The notes under the pieces are model-generated. The model was not told the origin of the DNA. It ran no database searches and worked only from the letters and a program-made list of their open reading frames with translations. Both the position numbers and the translations under genes were made by a program. From Ponticoccus alexandrii (GTDB lineage: Bacteria > Pseudomonadota > Alphaproteobacteria > Rhodobacterales > Rhodobacteraceae), in contig NZ_CP047166.1 in assembly GCF_016806125.1 (NCBI RefSeq), positions 744,001-808,000 on the forward strand: 64,000 nucleotides of DNA. Reading direction: 5' to 3'. Positions within the stretch are counted from its first letter, which is position 1. Every line of letters begins with the position of its first letter. Positions 1 through 7,932 of the stretch are shown here, in pieces.

Positions 1-524
1 AAAAGCTGAAATGGGCCTGGCGGCTGGTCGAACATCCGGGCGGGCATTTCACCGGCGTCGACACCGGTGTGCCCAACCGGATGCTGAAGGCCGCGCTGAT
101 GGCCGGAGAGGTTCCGGGCCTGCAGGGCTACGATCTGGTCCGCCCCGAGGTGAAATACGGCCAGAACAGCCGCATCGATTTCCTGCTGACGGGCGACGGC
201 CCCGACACCTATGTCGAGGTGAAGTCCGTGACCCTCTCGCGCAGCCCCGGCCTCGCCGAATTCCCCGACAGTGTGACCGCGCGGGGTGCAAAGCACCTTG
301 CGGAACTGGCGCAGGTGGCGGGGCAGGGCGCCCGCGCCGTGATGCTCTACCTCGTGCAGCGCACCGACATCACCGCCGTCACCCTCGCCGCCGACCTTGA
401 CCCCGCCTATGCGCGCGCCTTCACACAGGCGCAGGCCGCCGGCGTCGAAGTCCTTGCCTTCGGTTGCCGGATCACACCGCAAGACGTCACCCTCGGCCCC
501 CCCCTGCCGTTCCGGGCGCCGTAA
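1..524 (+). CDS. sfsA: SfsA family protein, 5' end cut by window
   Basis: This is the C-terminal 173 residues of an SfsA (sugar fermentation stimulation protein) homologue. The reading frame is open from base 3 to a TAA at 522-524. The visible N-terminal stretch LKWAWRLVEHPGG and the later GVPNRML, YVEVKSVTL and ARGAKHLAEL blocks are characteristic of the family. The VEVKS segment is the core of the PD-(D/E)XK-like nuclease fold assigned to SfsA. Full-length members are about 235 residues, so roughly 60 residues lie outside the window. The biochemical role is poorly defined; E. coli SfsA was described as a DNA-binding protein linked to maltose metabolism. An in-frame ATG at 69 is internal to the conserved region and is not the start. 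Confidence 0.93.
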   Translation, partial: KLKWAWRLVEHPGGHFTGVDTGVPNRMLKAALMAGEVPGLQGYDLVRPEVKYGQNSRIDFLLTGDGPDTYVEVKSVTLSRSPGLAEFPDSVTARGAKHLAELAQVAGQGARAVMLYLVQRTDITAVTLAADLDPAYARAFTQAQAAGVEVLAFGCRITPQDVTLGPPLPFRAP

Positions 525-540
525 TCACACAACCCCCGTT

Positions 541-592
541 TCTTCTGTCCGGAAATATCCCGGGGGGAGCGCAGCGGGGGGCAGAGCCCCCT
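541..592 (-). repeat. gene-end repeat motif, copy 1, with GC dyad
   Basis: Read on the minus strand, a GC-rich dyad (GGGGGCTCTGCCCCC type, 564-592) is followed by GGGATATTTCCGGACAGAAGA (541-561). It sits between the convergent sfsA and ppaC genes. It matches six other copies in the first 15.6 kb, with consensus near GGTATTTnnGGACCnnAGAAG. Confidence 0.6.
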
Positions 593-716
593 CCGACCTG
601 CAAGTCAGGCGCTCCGACCTCCGAGCCGACGCACCACCCACGCAAGGCTAACGTCCCCGCCGCGCAACGACACGCAAACCGGTCGCTGCAGGCCCCGCAC
701 CACCCCGTCCGCCCAT

Positions 717-748
717 GAAAAAGGGCGCCCCGCATCGGCAGGGCGCCC
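717..748 (-). terminator. intrinsic terminator of ppaC
   Basis: Two GGGCGCCC arms (723-730 and 741-748) enclose a short loop. On the minus strand they are followed by a run of T (718-722), some 25 bp past the ppaC stop. This is a classic rho-independent terminator. Confidence 0.85.
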
Positions 749-771
749 GTGCCTCACGATCCCGGAAAGGC

Positions 772-1692
772 TCAGACCTTCAGGTTCGGGATGATCTGTT
801 TCTTGCGGCTCATGATGCCCGGCAGAACGACCGTGTCGCCCGTGACTGTGGCGCCAAAGCTTTTCTCGGCCACGCCCTTCACGAGATCGTTCGGAACCAG
901 CAGCGTGGCCTCTTCCTTCAGGATGTCCACGACGAAGAGCAGCACCTGATCGACGCCATCCTCGGCGGCGACGGTCTTGAAGCTTTCCATCAGGCTGTCC
1001 TTGCGGCCCAGCGGGATCTCGGGCGCGGTCGTCTCAAGGACCGAGACGCGGAACTTGGTGCCCTCGACCTCGTATTCCTTGCTGTCCATGCGGATCAGCT
1101 CGGCGTCGGAGAAGGCGGAGACGTCGGACTTCGCGGCGAACATCTCGGCGGCGAAACCCGAGAGGTCGACGCCCAGATCCCCGGCCAGCGCCTCGGCGAC
1201 GGCGCGGTCTTCCTGCGTCGTGGTGGGCGAGCGGAACTCCAGCGTGTCGGACAGGATGCAGGTCAGCATCGCGCCCTTGATGGCGCGGGGCGCCTGCGCG
1301 AGGTCGTTGCCGATCATCTTGTGCATGATCGTGGCGGTGCAGGCCAGCGGCTCGATGCGGATGTCGATGGGGCCCTTGGTTTCCAGCCCGCCGACCAGCT
1401 TGTGGTGGTCGATGATGGCGCGGATGTCGGCGTTGTTGACCCCGGCGGGCAGCTCGGCGGGGTTGTTGGTGTCGACGATCACCACCGGCGCATCCGCCTC
1501 GACGTCGCCGATGATCTCGGGCTTGTCGAGACCCCAGTGCGTCAGCATGAAGGCGGCCTCGGTGTTGGGCTCGCCTAGAAGGACGGGCTTGGCCGCCTCG
1601 CCCTTGATCTCGTTGAGGTACCAGGCCCAGATGATCGGGCTGCCGGTGCTGTCGGTGTCGGGGCTCTTGTGGCCGAAAACCTGGATGGTCAT
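772..1692 (-). CDS. ppaC: manganese-dependent inorganic pyrophosphatase (family II)
   Basis: A 306-residue cytoplasmic DHH-family enzyme that hydrolyses pyrophosphate to two phosphates. The metal ligands of family II pyrophosphatases are visible: His8, Asp12 and Asp14 in the FGHKSPDTD block, Asp74, the DHH triplet at 95-97 and Asp149. The C-terminal SRKKQ motif (DHHA2 domain, phosphate binding) is present near residue 295. Length matches the family (about 305-310), with no CBS insert. Start is the ATG at 1692. It lies alone, 154 bp downstream of alkB, and ends in a strong terminator. Family identity is certain; Mn dependence is inferred from the family. Confidence 0.97.
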   Translation of the reverse strand: MTIQVFGHKSPDTDSTGSPIIWAWYLNEIKGEAAKPVLLGEPNTEAAFMLTHWGLDKPEIIGDVEADAPVVIVDTNNPAELPAGVNNADIRAIIDHHKLVGGLETKGPIDIRIEPLACTATIMHKMIGNDLAQAPRAIKGAMLTCILSDTLEFRSPTTTQEDRAVAEALAGDLGVDLSGFAAEMFAAKSDVSAFSDAELIRMDSKEYEVEGTKFRVSVLETTAPEIPLGRKDSLMESFKTVAAEDGVDQVLLFVVDILKEEATLLVPNDLVKGVAEKSFGATVTGDTVVLPGIMSRKKQIIPNLKV

Positions 1693-1792
1693 GGAAAGTC
1701 CTCGTTGACGCGGAATTTGCGCGCCTTCTAGCGAGGGCTTCGCGCCTTGTCACCCCGACGCTGTGGGGTGCGACCTTGGTGCAGGGCGGGGG

Positions 1793-1835
1793 CAAGCGGC
1801 TTTGAAGCCGCTTGCAAGGCGCTTCGAAGCGCCTT
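1793..1835. repeat. tandem palindrome pair (TTCGAA-type), copy A
   Basis: Two adjacent hairpins: a 22-bp palindrome CAAGCGGCTT/AAGCCGCTTG with a 2-base centre (1793-1814), then a perfect 20-bp palindrome centred on TTCGAA (1816-1835). They lie just past the alkB stop codon. The layout matches the pair at 9040-9084 although stem bases differ. Confidence 0.7.
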
Positions 1836-1846
1836 TCCCCCATGCC

Positions 1847-2980
1847 TCAGCGGGGGCGCGGCAACTCGGCCCGGTTGTAGGGCTTCCAGTCCTCGATCTC
1901 GGGGTAGTAGCGCCGCCGCCATGCCCGCACCTTCGGGTTCATCACCCGGCGCCAGAGCGGCGGGACCATGGCCGCGATGGCCATGACAGGGTAGCCGTAG
2001 GGCAGTTGCGGCGCCTCGTCCTCGGGGTAGGTTTGCAGCAGCGGAAAGCGCCGGTCGGGCTTGTAGTGGTGGTCCGAGTGGCGCTGCAGGTTGATCATCA
2101 GCCAGTTCGTCGCCTTGTGCGCGGCGTTCCACGAATGGCGCGGCAGGACGTGTTCGTAGCGCCCGTCGCCAAGGTGCTTGCGCGTCAGCCCGTAGTGCTC
2201 GACGTAGTTCACCACCTCCAGCTGCCAGATCGCCACGCCCGCCTGTATCAGGAACAGCCCCAGCCCGCCCCAGCCGCCGACCAGCAGCGCCAGCGCCAGC
2301 ATCCCCGCCTGAAGGCCCCAGTACAGCCAGAACGGGTTGCGCCGGTGCCACCACGGCAGGCCGCGTCGGGCCAGCAGGTCGCGTTCCGCGCGGAAGGACG
2401 ACAGCAGGCTCTCGCGCAGCACGCGCGGGTAGAAGCGGTGGAAGCCCTCGTTGTAGCGCGCCGTCACCGGGTCGCGGGGCGTGCCGACATAGCGGTGATG
2501 CACCAGCAAATGCTCTGACCGGAAATGCGAATACAGCACCATGGCCAGCAACAGGTCCGCCAGCAGCCGTTCGCGCCGGTTGCGCTGGTGCAGCAACTCG
2601 TGGGCGTAGACGATGCCCACGGTGCCTGTCATCACGCCGGTGCCGAAGAAGACGCCGAATGTCTCCCAGCCGCCGAGGTGGTCGGCGCGGGTCACGTACC
2701 AGATCAGCCCGAAGAGCGTCGCCGCCTGCAGGGGCACCCAGACCTGCGTCAGCAGGCGATACCAGAACAGCTGCTCCTCGGTGGTTTCAAGATCGGCGTT
2801 CTCGCCGTTCAGCCCCACCGCAAGGTCGATGGCCGAAAACAGGTACCACGCGCAGAGCGGCGCCAGCACCACCCACCAGCCGCCCAGAACAGCGCCCAGC
2901 CAGACCAGCGGGATCAGGACGAAGGACAGCGTAAAGGGCAGGGCGGCGATCAGCCGGGCGACCTGTGCGGCGGGGATCAT
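1847..2980 (-). CDS. alkB: AlkB-family membrane di-iron alkane hydroxylase
   Basis: An integral-membrane di-iron oxygenase of the fatty-acid-desaturase/AlkB class, predicted to hydroxylate terminal carbons of alkanes or related hydrophobic substrates. All histidine motifs are visible: HELLHQ, HLLVHHRYVGTPRDP, the AlkB-typical NYVEHYG and LQRHSDHH. Several hydrophobic helices precede and separate them. I chose the ATG at 2980 because GGAGG lies 8 bases before it; longer starts at 2995 and 3004 run toward the mutY stop at 3006. At 377 residues the length is normal for AlkB. It follows mutY by 25 bp on the same strand, so the two may be co-transcribed. No rubredoxin gene is adjacent; an FAD-dependent reductase that could supply electrons is encoded at 13599-14807. 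The exact substrate cannot be read from sequence. Confidence 0.9.
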   Translation of the reverse strand: MIPAAQVARLIAALPFTLSFVLIPLVWLGAVLGGWWVVLAPLCAWYLFSAIDLAVGLNGENADLETTEEQLFWYRLLTQVWVPLQAATLFGLIWYVTRADHLGGWETFGVFFGTGVMTGTVGIVYAHELLHQRNRRERLLADLLLAMVLYSHFRSEHLLVHHRYVGTPRDPVTARYNEGFHRFYPRVLRESLLSSFRAERDLLARRGLPWWHRRNPFWLYWGLQAGMLALALLVGGWGGLGLFLIQAGVAIWQLEVVNYVEHYGLTRKHLGDGRYEHVLPRHSWNAAHKATNWLMINLQRHSDHHYKPDRRFPLLQTYPEDEAPQLPYGYPVMAIAAMVPPLWRRVMNPKVRAWRRRYYPEIEDWKPYNRAELPRPR

Positions 2981-3005
2981 CGGGCTGTCCTCCATGCGGC
3001 CCATC

Positions 3006-4064
3006 CTAGCGCACCTTGCTCCAGGATCCTTGCGCAAGATCAAAGGCCTTGCGCATCACCGTTGGCAGATCGGATGGGCTGAAATCGGGCGCTTCGATGA
3101 AATCTCCGCGATCCGGCGTGCGTTCCATGGGCACGAGCGCGGTCTTGACCGTCAGCCGCAGGTGGAAATGGGTGAAGGTGTGGCGGGCCTCTTCGCCCAA
3201 TTCGCGCCACTCGGCCCGGATCGGCGGCGCCTCTGCCGGGTCGTCGCTCCAGTCCGACCCCGGCCAGCCGAGCATCCCGCCCAGAAGCCCCTTGTCGGGC
3301 CGCCGCTCCAGCAGCCAAGCCCCATCCACGCGCCGGGCAAGGTAGGCGATGCCGTGGCGCGTGGGCTTGCGCTTCTTCGGCGCCTTCTTCGGCAGTTCCG
3401 CCATTGTCCCCGCTGCCCAGGCCGCGCAGGGCGCGCGCCACGGGCAAAGCCCGCAGGCGGGGCGCTTGGGCGTGCAGATCGTGGCGCCGAGGTCCATCAC
3501 CGCCTGCGCGTAGTCCCCGGGCCGGGCCACGGGCGTCAGCGCGGCGGCGTAACCGGTCAGTACCGGCTTGGCCTGCGGCAGGGGCGTGTGCTCGTCATGC
3601 AGCCGCGCCATGACCCGCTCGACGTTGCCATCCACCACCACCTGCGGGTCGTCGAAGGCGATGGCCGAGACGGCGGCGGCGGTGTAGCGGCCCACGCCGG
3701 GCAGGGTCAGCAGCGTGGCGTGATCCTGCGGGAACTGCCCGCCATAGTCCTGCGCCACCACCCGCGCGCATTTCAGCAGGTTGCGGGCGCGGGCATAGTA
3801 GCCAAGCCCCGCCCATGCGGCCATCACGTCCTCGTCCCGGGCGGCGGCCAATGCGGTCACGGTCGGCCAGCGTTCGGTGAAGGCGAGGAAGTAGCTCTTC
3901 ACCGCCGCGACCGTGGTCTGTTGCAGCATGACCTCGGACAGCCAGACGCGGTAGGGATCGGGCCGCACCCCCGCCGCCCGGTCGCGCGGGCCCGTGCGCC
4001 ACGGCATCTCGCGCGCATGGCGGTCGTACCAGTCGAGCAGGTCGAGGGGGTCGGCGGATGACAC
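3006..4064 (-). CDS. mutY: A/G-specific adenine glycosylase MutY
   Basis: A base-excision repair enzyme that removes adenine mispaired with 8-oxoguanine. The HhH-GPD domain shows LPGVGRYTAAAVSAIAF and the catalytic-Asp segment VVVDGNVERV. The [4Fe-4S] ligands follow the C-x6-C-x2-C-x5-C pattern in ICTPKRPACGLCPWRAPC. A C-terminal NUDIX-like domain (about residues 230-350) recognises 8-oxoG. The start is GTG at 4064, giving 352 residues: GGAG lies 9 bases upstream, and the ATG codons further upstream would run into the divergent gene's coding region. Its stop lies 25 bp before the alkB start. Confidence 0.95.
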   Translation of the reverse strand: MSSADPLDLLDWYDRHAREMPWRTGPRDRAAGVRPDPYRVWLSEVMLQQTTVAAVKSYFLAFTERWPTVTALAAARDEDVMAAWAGLGYYARARNLLKCARVVAQDYGGQFPQDHATLLTLPGVGRYTAAAVSAIAFDDPQVVVDGNVERVMARLHDEHTPLPQAKPVLTGYAAALTPVARPGDYAQAVMDLGATICTPKRPACGLCPWRAPCAAWAAGTMAELPKKAPKKRKPTRHGIAYLARRVDGAWLLERRPDKGLLGGMLGWPGSDWSDDPAEAPPIRAEWRELGEEARHTFTHFHLRLTVKTALVPMERTPDRGDFIEAPDFSPSDLPTVMRKAFDLAQGSWSKVR

Positions 4065-4151
4065 GCGAAAAGGCTCCGGTTGCGGCAAAACTGGACTGGC
4101 GCGGCAGGGCGCGCGCCCACTACAATAGCGGCGACAGGAGAGATTCAAGCC

Positions 4152-4664
4152 ATGACCCAGCGCCGCGGCACGACCTACGGCTTTGCCCGCACCTCCAAGC
4201 TGCTCGAAACCCGCGTCCGCAACGCGTCCGAGACGCGCGGCTTCGCGCAGTCCCGCGTACTGACCCACTGGGAGGAGATCGTCGGCGCCGACCTCGCCGC
4301 CATGTCGCGCCCGGTTGAGGTCAGCTATGGCCGCGGCGGCTTTGGCGCCACGCTGACGGTGCTGACGACCGGCGCCATGGCCCCCATGGTCGAGATGCAG
4401 CGCGAGCAGATCCGCGCCAAGATCAACGCGGTCTACGGCTACAATGCGATTGCCCGGGTCCGCGTCACCCAGACCGCCGCCACGGGATTCGCCGAAGGCC
4501 AAGTGGACTTTCAGCACCGGCGCGCGAAACCTTCCGCGCCCGATCACGCGCCGGAAATTCTGCGTGAGGTTCAGGCCAGTACGGGCGAAGTGGGCGACCC
4601 CGGCCTGCGTGCAGCGCTTGAACGCCTGGGGGCAAACGTCATATCCAAGGGCAACCGGCGCTAG
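4152..4664 (+). CDS. DUF721 (DciA-like) protein
   Basis: A 170-residue DUF721 family protein, recognisable from RVLTHWEEIVGADLAAMSRP and the following beta-rich segment that ends with REQIRAKINAVYGYNAI. Family members include DciA, which helps load the replicative helicase; alphaproteobacterial members carry the same KH-like core. AGGAG at 4136-4140 supports the ATG at 4152; an in-frame ATG at 4080 would overlap the mutY promoter region. It is divergent from mutY (87-bp gap) and is followed after 36 bp by a dsbA-like gene, so it may head a three-gene transcript. A helicase-loading role is inference from the family. Confidence 0.85.
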   Translation: MTQRRGTTYGFARTSKLLETRVRNASETRGFAQSRVLTHWEEIVGADLAAMSRPVEVSYGRGGFGATLTVLTTGAMAPMVEMQREQIRAKINAVYGYNAIARVRVTQTAATGFAEGQVDFQHRRAKPSAPDHAPEILREVQASTGEVGDPGLRAALERLGANVISKGNRR

Positions 4665-4700
4665 CGCCGAGCCATGGATTTGCAAGGAACGAGGCGAGCG

Positions 4701-5378
4701 ATGAACAAACTCCTGAGCGCAGGCGCGGTGGCGCTGACCCTGATCGGCGGCGGCGCGTGGTACATGACGCAGGGCGCGGGCACCGCCCCGGGCGCACAGA
4801 TCGCCCTGCCGGGCGCCGCCTCGGCGCAGGAAGCCGGTGAAGTCGACACCTCCTCCATCGTCGAGATGACGCTGGGCGCAGAGGACGCGCCGGTCGAGGT
4901 GATCGAATATGCCTCCTACACCTGCCCGCATTGCGCGAACTTCCACACCTCGGTCTTCAAGGACCTGAAAGAGAACTACATCGATACCGGCAAGGTAAAG
5001 TTCACCTACCGCGAGGTCTACTTCGACAAATACGGCATGTGGGCCTCGCTGATCGCCCGCTGCGGCGGCGAAGAGAAGTTCTTCGGCATCACCGACATGG
5101 TCTACAAGGGCCAGCAGGACTGGGCGCGCGGCGGATCGGACGAGGCGATCGCGGAATCGCTGCGCAAGATCGGCCGCCTCGCGGGCCTCGGCTCGGAAGA
5201 GCTGAACGCCTGCCTGACCGACAGCACCAAGCTGCGCAGCCTCGTGGCCTGGTACCAGGAGAACGCGACACGGGACGACATCTCGTCCACGCCCTCGTTC
5301 ATCATCGACGGCACCAAGCATTCGAACATGAACTACGCCGATTTCTCGGCGCTTCTGGACGAACGCCTCGGCGAATGA
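4701..5378 (+). CDS. DsbA-family thiol:disulfide oxidoreductase
   Basis: A 225-residue secreted or membrane-tethered thioredoxin-fold oxidoreductase (DsbA/BdbD, thioredoxin_4 type) predicted to introduce or shuffle disulfides in the periplasm. The N-terminal hydrophobic segment (residues 4-22) and an ASAQ-type cleavage region around 40-43 indicate export. The active site is CPHC at residues 75-78, and the cis-proline loop is SSTPSFII. GAGG six bases upstream supports the ATG at 4701 rather than the one at 4674. The stop overlaps the next start (ATGA at 5375-5378), so the CoA-transferase is translationally coupled, an unusual but clear pairing. Confidence 0.93.
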   Translation: MNKLLSAGAVALTLIGGGAWYMTQGAGTAPGAQIALPGAASAQEAGEVDTSSIVEMTLGAEDAPVEVIEYASYTCPHCANFHTSVFKDLKENYIDTGKVKFTYREVYFDKYGMWASLIARCGGEEKFFGITDMVYKGQQDWARGGSDEAIAESLRKIGRLAGLGSEELNACLTDSTKLRSLVAWYQENATRDDISSTPSFIIDGTKHSNMNYADFSALLDERLGE

Positions 5379-6496
5379 CCTCGGCACCGCGCGGCCCCCT
5401 CGAGGGGGTGAAGGTCATCGAACTGGCGCGCATCCTGGCCGGCCCCTGGGCCGGTCAGACGCTTGCTGACCTCGGCGCCGACGTGCTGAAGATCGAAAGC
5501 CCCGAGGGCGACGACACCCGCCGCTGGGGCCCGCCCTTCGTCGACCGAGAAGGGGATCGCAGCGCCGCCTATTTCCACTCGTGCAACCGGGGCAAGCGGT
5601 CGGAATGCGTGGACCTCGCCTCTGACGCCGGTCAGGCGCGGATGCGCGAACTGGTGGCCGATGCCGACATCCTGATCGAGAACTTCAAGGTCGGCGGTCT
5701 GGTCAAATACGGCATGGATTACGCCACTCTGGCGCAGGTCAACCCGCGCCTGATCTACTGCTCGATCACAGGCTTCGGGCAGGACGGCCCCTACGCCCAC
5801 CGCGCGGGCTACGATTACATCATTCAGGGCATGTCGGGCTTCATGTCCGTGACCGGCGACCCCGATGGCCAGCCCCAGCGCGCGGGTGTGGCGATCACCG
5901 ACCTCTTCACCGGTCTCTACTCGGTCTCGGGCATCCTCGCCGCCCTGCATCAACGCGAACGCACGGGCCGCGGCCAGCACATCGACATGAGCCTGATGGA
6001 CTGCGCGGTCTCGGCCATGGCGAACCAGTCGCTGAACTATCTCGCCACCGGCACACCGCCGGGGCGGACGGGGAATTTCCACCCGAACCTGACGCCCTAT
6101 CAGGTCTTCGACTGCGCCGACGGGCACATCATCATCGCCACCGGCAACGACGCCCAATACCGCCGCCTCTGCGGCATTCTCGGGCTGGAGGAGATGGCCG
6201 AGGCGCCCGACTACCTCACCAACTCTGACCGCATCGCCAACCGCGACGCCCTGACCGACCGCCTGACTCAGGCGACGCGGTCCATGACCCGCGACGCCCT
6301 GCTGGCGGCCTGCGAGGCCCAAGGCGTTCCCGCCGGCCCGATCAACGACATGGCGCAGGTCTTCGCCGACCCGCAGGTGGTGGCGCGCGGCCTTCAGATC
6401 GCGCCCGAAGGCATCGCGGGCGTCCGCGCGCCGTTCCGCTTCTCGGATGCCGACCTCGTGTTGGACCGCGCCGCTCCGAAGCTGTCGAAGGACTGA
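5375..6496 (+). CDS. CaiB/BaiF family III CoA-transferase
   Basis: A 373-residue class III CoA-transferase that moves CoA between acyl-CoA and a free carboxylic acid. Family blocks seen include VIELARILAGPWAGQ, ADVLKIESPEGDDTRRWGPP, LIYCSITGFGQDGPYAHRAG and DMSLMDCAVSAM, where the Asp is the expected catalytic residue. The start ATG overlaps the stop of the dsbA-like gene by four bases. The best guess from family resemblance is a dicarboxyl-CoA or glutarate/succinate-type transferase, but the substrate is not determinable. A GC-rich palindrome (6501-6514) follows the stop and may end the transcript. Confidence 0.93.
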   Translation: MTSAPRGPLEGVKVIELARILAGPWAGQTLADLGADVLKIESPEGDDTRRWGPPFVDREGDRSAAYFHSCNRGKRSECVDLASDAGQARMRELVADADILIENFKVGGLVKYGMDYATLAQVNPRLIYCSITGFGQDGPYAHRAGYDYIIQGMSGFMSVTGDPDGQPQRAGVAITDLFTGLYSVSGILAALHQRERTGRGQHIDMSLMDCAVSAMANQSLNYLATGTPPGRTGNFHPNLTPYQVFDCADGHIIIATGNDAQYRRLCGILGLEEMAEAPDYLTNSDRIANRDALTDRLTQATRSMTRDALLAACEAQGVPAGPINDMAQVFADPQVVARGLQIAPEGIAGVRAPFRFSDADLVLDRAAPKLSKD

Positions 6497-6801
6497 GAGG
6501 GCCGGGCGCCCGGCACGGCTCACAAGAGCCGGAGACGGCGTGCCGAAGTCCGACCTACCCAATCGCTCTACCGATCCCTGCAGTCACACCCTGCAACTTC
6601 TTCTCTGCAAAAATACTCAAAAAAGAACGTCCGCCGCGAGCGAGACAGCCGCCAAGGGCACGCGCCCTCATGCCTCTTCCTGGCCCCAATACCGTGTGAC
6701 CTGCGCATCAGGCGGCACGACTGCCTGCTTGACGCATCCCCGGGCTTCTTCTTGGTCCAAATACCGCTGCGCGCCGCCTGCAGCCGGCGCGTGGCCCGCG
6801 T
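6497..6801. repeat. intergenic region with palindrome and gene-end motif copies 2-4
   Basis: This gap lies between convergent genes and carries no plausible gene. It begins with a perfect 14-bp palindrome GCCGGGCGCCCGGC (6501-6514) and a small hairpin GGCTC-ACAA-GAGCC (6517-6530), which could terminate the upstream gene. Three minus-strand copies of the GGTATTTnnGGACC-type motif follow at 6597-6618, 6674-6693 and 6745-6765. Copy 4, at 6745-6765, is the closest to consensus. I see no tRNA or promoter. Confidence 0.6.
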
Positions 6802-7932
6802 TCAGCGCAGGTGATCGACCACCATCAGGTGCTGCGCCAGCCGCTGCACCTCGTCCAGCCAGCCCTGCACCAGCTTCGGGTCGGAGGGCGCCGCCGTGAC
6901 CCCCGCCGGAACCGCCCGCGCCAGCACCGCCTCGACCGCCAGGGACACGGGAACCGAGACCAGCCGCCCCATGGCATTGCCGCGCGCGTCGCCCCAGGCG
7001 TCCATGATGTAGGTCTTGTGCCAGACCGGCACGCCCTCGCGCTCGGCCTTCAGGTCGACGCAAAGCACCACGCGGTCCGGCTCTCCGGGCGCATAGGCGT
7101 TCTCGGCCAGCAACTGGTCCGCGATCTCCTGCAGCCGCGCATCCGAGGCGGTGGGGGCCTCGGCGAAGATCTCCTTCCACGCCTCGGCCCAGCCGTTCAG
7201 GCGCATGGTGCCGCGCACGAAGTCCTTCACCTGCCAGTCCTCGCCAAAGCCGTATTCCGCCATGAAGGGCAGCGAATCGCGGTTCGGGTAGACCTCGAAG
7301 CTTTCCGGCACCGGCAGCGGCGCGTTGAAGCGGGTCAGCGCGTCCCAAGGCCGCGAGACCTCCAGCACCGAGAAGTTGCGGATCGACCGAGAGTGCGAGC
7401 GCAGCGCCTTCAACACGCCCACCGGCGCCCATGAGAACTTGTAGCGGAAGGCGTTCGGTTCCTTCGGGACGCCGCCGCAGTAGGACAGGAAGGACACCGC
7501 GTTGGCCTTGTCGAAGGCGGGCGAGCCTTTGTAGTCGGCCATCAGCGCATGGGCCATCAGGTGGTCGATGCCGGGGTCGAGGCCGACTTCGTTGACTAGC
7601 CGCACGTCCGCTGCCTTGGCGCGGGCGTCCAGCGCCCGCATCTCGGGCGCGATGTAGGACGAGGACACGAACTGCGCGCCCGCCTCGATGGCCAGCTCGG
7701 CCAGCGGGACGTGCCAGTCGGCGGGCAGCATCGAGACGATGACGTCGCCCTTTTGCGCCTCGGCCCTCAGGGCGTCGATGTCGAAGGCCCGGATGGCGTC
7801 GGTCAGGTCGCCCACGGCGGCCTGCGCCTTGTCCACGGTCCGGTTCCAGACGGTGACGGGGTGGCCCGCCTCGATCAGGCGGCGCAGGCCGGGGACGGCG
7901 GACAGGCCGGTGCCGCACCAGTGGATGGTCAT
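6802..7932 (-). CDS. saccharopine dehydrogenase, L-glutamate-forming type
   Basis: A 376-residue NAD(P)-dependent enzyme of the LYS9/saccharopine reductase family that splits saccharopine into glutamate and 2-aminoadipate semialdehyde (or the reverse). The N-terminal Rossmann segment begins MTIHWCGTGLSAVPGLRRL. The substrate domain has the diagnostic NEVGLDPGIDHLMAH and FLSYCGGVPKEPNAF blocks. Its start overlaps the stop of the upstream gene by four bases (TCAT at 7929-7932), coupling it to the lysine-forming saccharopine dehydrogenase. Together they form a lysine-degradation (or saccharopine interconversion) operon. The glycine-rich loop GTGLSAVPG is slightly atypical. Confidence 0.92.
   Translation of the reverse strand: MTIHWCGTGLSAVPGLRRLIEAGHPVTVWNRTVDKAQAAVGDLTDAIRAFDIDALRAEAQKGDVIVSMLPADWHVPLAELAIEAGAQFVSSSYIAPEMRALDARAKAADVRLVNEVGLDPGIDHLMAHALMADYKGSPAFDKANAVSFLSYCGGVPKEPNAFRYKFSWAPVGVLKALRSHSRSIRNFSVLEVSRPWDALTRFNAPLPVPESFEVYPNRDSLPFMAEYGFGEDWQVKDFVRGTMRLNGWAEAWKEIFAEAPTASDARLQEIADQLLAENAYAPGEPDRVVLCVDLKAEREGVPVWHKTYIMDAWGDARGNAMGRLVSVPVSLAVEAVLARAVPAGVTAAPSDPKLVQGWLDEVQRLAQHLMVVDHLR

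Noticed and set aside
4121..4126. TACAAT as -10 box of the DUF721 gene
   Set aside because: No acceptable -35 hexamer occurs 16-18 bp upstream, so a promoter claim would be weak.
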